A DNA stretch of 7,158 bases from Lentisphaeria bacterium (GTDB lineage Bacteria; Verrucomicrobiota; Lentisphaeria; Oligosphaerales; PUNB01): positions 1 to 7,158 of the forward strand of contig SLNM01000117.1 of NCBI GenBank assembly GCA_007133055.1, in the 5' to 3' direction. The notes beneath the pieces were generated by a model. It saw nothing but the letters and a program-made list of their open reading frames with translations. It made no database searches and was not told where the DNA came from. This document shows, one piece after another, positions 5,957 through 7,158 of the stretch (its first letter is position 1; each line of letters opens with the position of its first letter). The position numbers were made by a program, and so were the translations under genes.

Positions 5957-7048
5957 TCAAGCCTGGTTGCACCGGTAGTATTCCCTGATCTGGTCGTCGA
6001 TGTTGAAGGTTGCGGCAATCAGGGCGACTCGTATCCACATGCCGTTGCGGGCCTGCCGCCAGTACATGGCGCGGGGGTCCTTGTCGCATTCGGCGGCGAT
6101 TTCCTGGCGGCGCGGCAGAGGGTGCATGAGGATGGCTTTCGGCGCCAGCATCGACAGGTGCTTCGGCTTGAAGCTGTACCTTGAGACATCCACCGGCTTC
6201 TCCCCCGCCTGGTCCCATTCATCCTGAATCCGGGTCATGTAGATGGCGTCAACCTTGGGGATGAACTTCTCGAAATCGCTCTCCAGCCGATATTTCACCT
6301 TGGCCTGGTCGAGCAGGGCAAGTGCTTCCGGCGCCATTTGCAGGCGTGGGTCGGTAACGAAAAATTGTTCGACATCGCGATAGTTGGTTAGCAGGCAGGA
6401 GAGCGACCGCACGGTGCGTCCGCGCAGCAGATCGCCGACAAACATTATTTTCCTGCCGTCAATCCCGCCCGTTCTCTCGAAGCTGCGCTGCAGGGTGTAG
6501 ATGTCCAGCAGCGCCTGAGTGGGGTGCTGGTCCTTGCCGGAGCCGGCGTTGATGATCGGGATCGGTCGTTCGGTCGATGACAGAAGATGGGCGATGCGCT
6601 CGGCAAACCCCTGTTTGGGACTGCGCATGATGATCAGGTCGAAATAGGAACTGAAAGTGCGCAGAGTATCCTCGCCCGACTCGCCTTTAAGCTCGCTCGA
6701 GGTGGCGGCGTCCCGAACCTCGGCCGGCTTGAGCCCGAGATACTGGCAGGCGGCGTAGAAGGAAAGAAAAGTGCGGCTGCTCGGCTGAGTGAAATAGAGC
6801 ATTGCCCGCTTGTGGCTCAGGAGACTGTGCAGAAAATCAACTCCGCTGCGGCTCTTGGCGATGCGCCGTATGCTGGTGGCCAAACCACATAGGTCATCGA
6901 GCATTGCCCGGTTGAACTGCTGCGGAAAAATGGTGTGGTAGGGGCGCCCTTCATGATTGAAGAAGGCCACCTTCTCCGACATCGGTAGTTGCTTGAACTC
7001 GTTCCAGGTCAATCCTTCACCGAGTCTTGCCATGTCGCTGCCTTGCAT
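5957..7048 (-). CDS. pyrB: Aspartate carbamoyltransferase catalytic subunit
   Basis: This 363-residue cytoplasmic enzyme makes N-carbamoyl-L-aspartate from carbamoyl phosphate and aspartate, the committed step of pyrimidine synthesis. The carbamoyl-phosphate loop is PSSRT (89-93, against STRT in E. coli). K121 in ELKGES corresponds to the 80s-loop lysine of the neighbouring subunit. MRSP (141-144), HPTQ (175-178), GRT (210-212), MTRIQ (271-275) and HPLPR (309-313) follow in the expected order. The aspartate-binding half is therefore intact and the protein is not ornithine carbamoyltransferase. It is about 50 residues longer than E. coli PyrB (311), mostly an N-terminal extension before about residue 45 and extra residues around 275-300. 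No pyrI regulatory gene is in the window. The ATG at 7048 has an excellent ribosome binding site. The antiporter gene follows after 2 bases. Confidence 0.95.
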   Translation of the reverse strand: MQGSDMARLGEGLTWNEFKQLPMSEKVAFFNHEGRPYHTIFPQQFNRAMLDDLCGLATSIRRIAKSRSGVDFLHSLLSHKRAMLYFTQPSSRTFLSFYAACQYLGLKPAEVRDAATSSELKGESGEDTLRTFSSYFDLIIMRSPKQGFAERIAHLLSSTERPIPIINAGSGKDQHPTQALLDIYTLQRSFERTGGIDGRKIMFVGDLLRGRTVRSLSCLLTNYRDVEQFFVTDPRLQMAPEALALLDQAKVKYRLESDFEKFIPKVDAIYMTRIQDEWDQAGEKPVDVSRYSFKPKHLSMLAPKAILMHPLPRRQEIAAECDKDPRAMYWRQARNGMWIRVALIAATFNIDDQIREYYRCNQA

Positions 7049-7055
7049 TGGGAAC

Positions 7056-7060
7056 CCTCC
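7056..7060 (-). promoter_or_regulatory. Ribosome binding site of pyrB
   Basis: On the minus strand GGAGG lies 7 bases before the ATG at 7048. It settles the start against the in-frame internal ATG six codons downstream. Confidence 0.85.
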
Positions 7061-7067
7061 TAGTTTT

Positions 7068-7095
7068 ATGTTAATAGAGAATTGCGTAATGTGAA
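7068..7095 (-). promoter_or_regulatory. Possible pyrB promoter
   Basis: TTCACA (7095-7090) resembles a -35 box (5 of 6 of TTGACA) and, after 16 bases, TAACAT (7073-7068) is a weak -10 (4 of 6 of TATAAT). The leader would be very short, starting just ahead of the ribosome binding site. This AT-rich strip is the only sequence between the gene and the repeat at 7100-7158. It is a weak match. Confidence 0.25.
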
Positions 7096-7099
7096 TTTT

Positions 7100-7158
7100 G
7101 TAGGTCGACTATCCGAGTCGACCATGCGAATCGGGCTTGGTCGACTCGGATAGTCGAC
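7100..7158. repeat. Inverted repeat of the 77-bp family upstream of pyrB, cut by the window edge
   Basis: Bases 7104-7124 and 7138-7158 are perfect 21-bp reverse complements with a 13-base loop. The right arm ends at the window edge, so the stem may extend further. Read on the minus strand, 7125-7100 matches the start of a tandem unit (2686-2711) at 25 of 26 positions, so this is the same repeat family. Each arm is itself partly palindromic, with GTCGAC at both ends. Confidence 0.88.

Noticed and set aside
5955..6218. Longer start for the antiporter inside pyrB
   Set aside because: The extra residues are an out-of-frame reading of pyrB; the ATG at 5954 begins directly with a normal first membrane segment.

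Overview
This is a GC-rich bacterial chromosomal window with six protein genes in two blocks pointing towards each other, and two repeat-filled non-coding stretches. The + block (1-3441) holds the end of an FAD-dependent oxidoreductase, a uroporphyrinogen-decarboxylase-like protein and a very small McsA-like zinc/UVR protein. The - block (7048 down to 3806) holds aspartate carbamoyltransferase (pyrB), a Na+/Ca2+-exchanger-type antiporter and an exported LamG-domain protein with a C-terminal membrane anchor.

No rRNA or other phylogenetic marker is present, so the host can only be guessed. An FAD oxidoreductase next to a URO-D-like protein, an exported LamG protein, an McsA-type protein and intergenic DNA full of GC-rich hairpins and 7-10-base arrays together suggest the Planctomycetes-Verrucomicrobia-Lentisphaerae/Kiritimatiellae group. 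This is inference from gene style.

Layout: 1-1133 oxidoreductase, cut by the left edge; 1173-2249 URO-D-like gene, 39 bases later with a good ribosome binding site, probably the same operon. 2250-3153 is 904 bases without a credible gene. It carries a seven-unit TTTCRGG array framed by a 10-bp inverted repeat, a 77-bp hairpin-rich unit in two near-identical copies plus a stub, a cluster of GC-rich palindromes and a four-unit octamer array. 3154-3441 is the McsA-like gene. 3442-3805 is the convergent gap, with a second copy of the octamer array and a second copy of a 24-base hairpin element. 3806-4720 is the LamG protein, 4926-5954 the antiporter and 5957-7048 pyrB. Upstream of pyrB, 7100-7158 is another member of the 77-bp repeat family as a 21-bp inverted repeat running into the right edge.

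The genes do not form one recognisable pathway. pyrB and the antiporter are very probably co-translated, because only 2 bases separate them. The oxidoreductase and URO-D-like protein may act on a common unknown substrate. I see no defence system, CRISPR array, transposase or integrase. The most unusual content is the non-coding repeat ecology: several unrelated short-repeat families packed into two gaps, one of which recurs upstream of pyrB.
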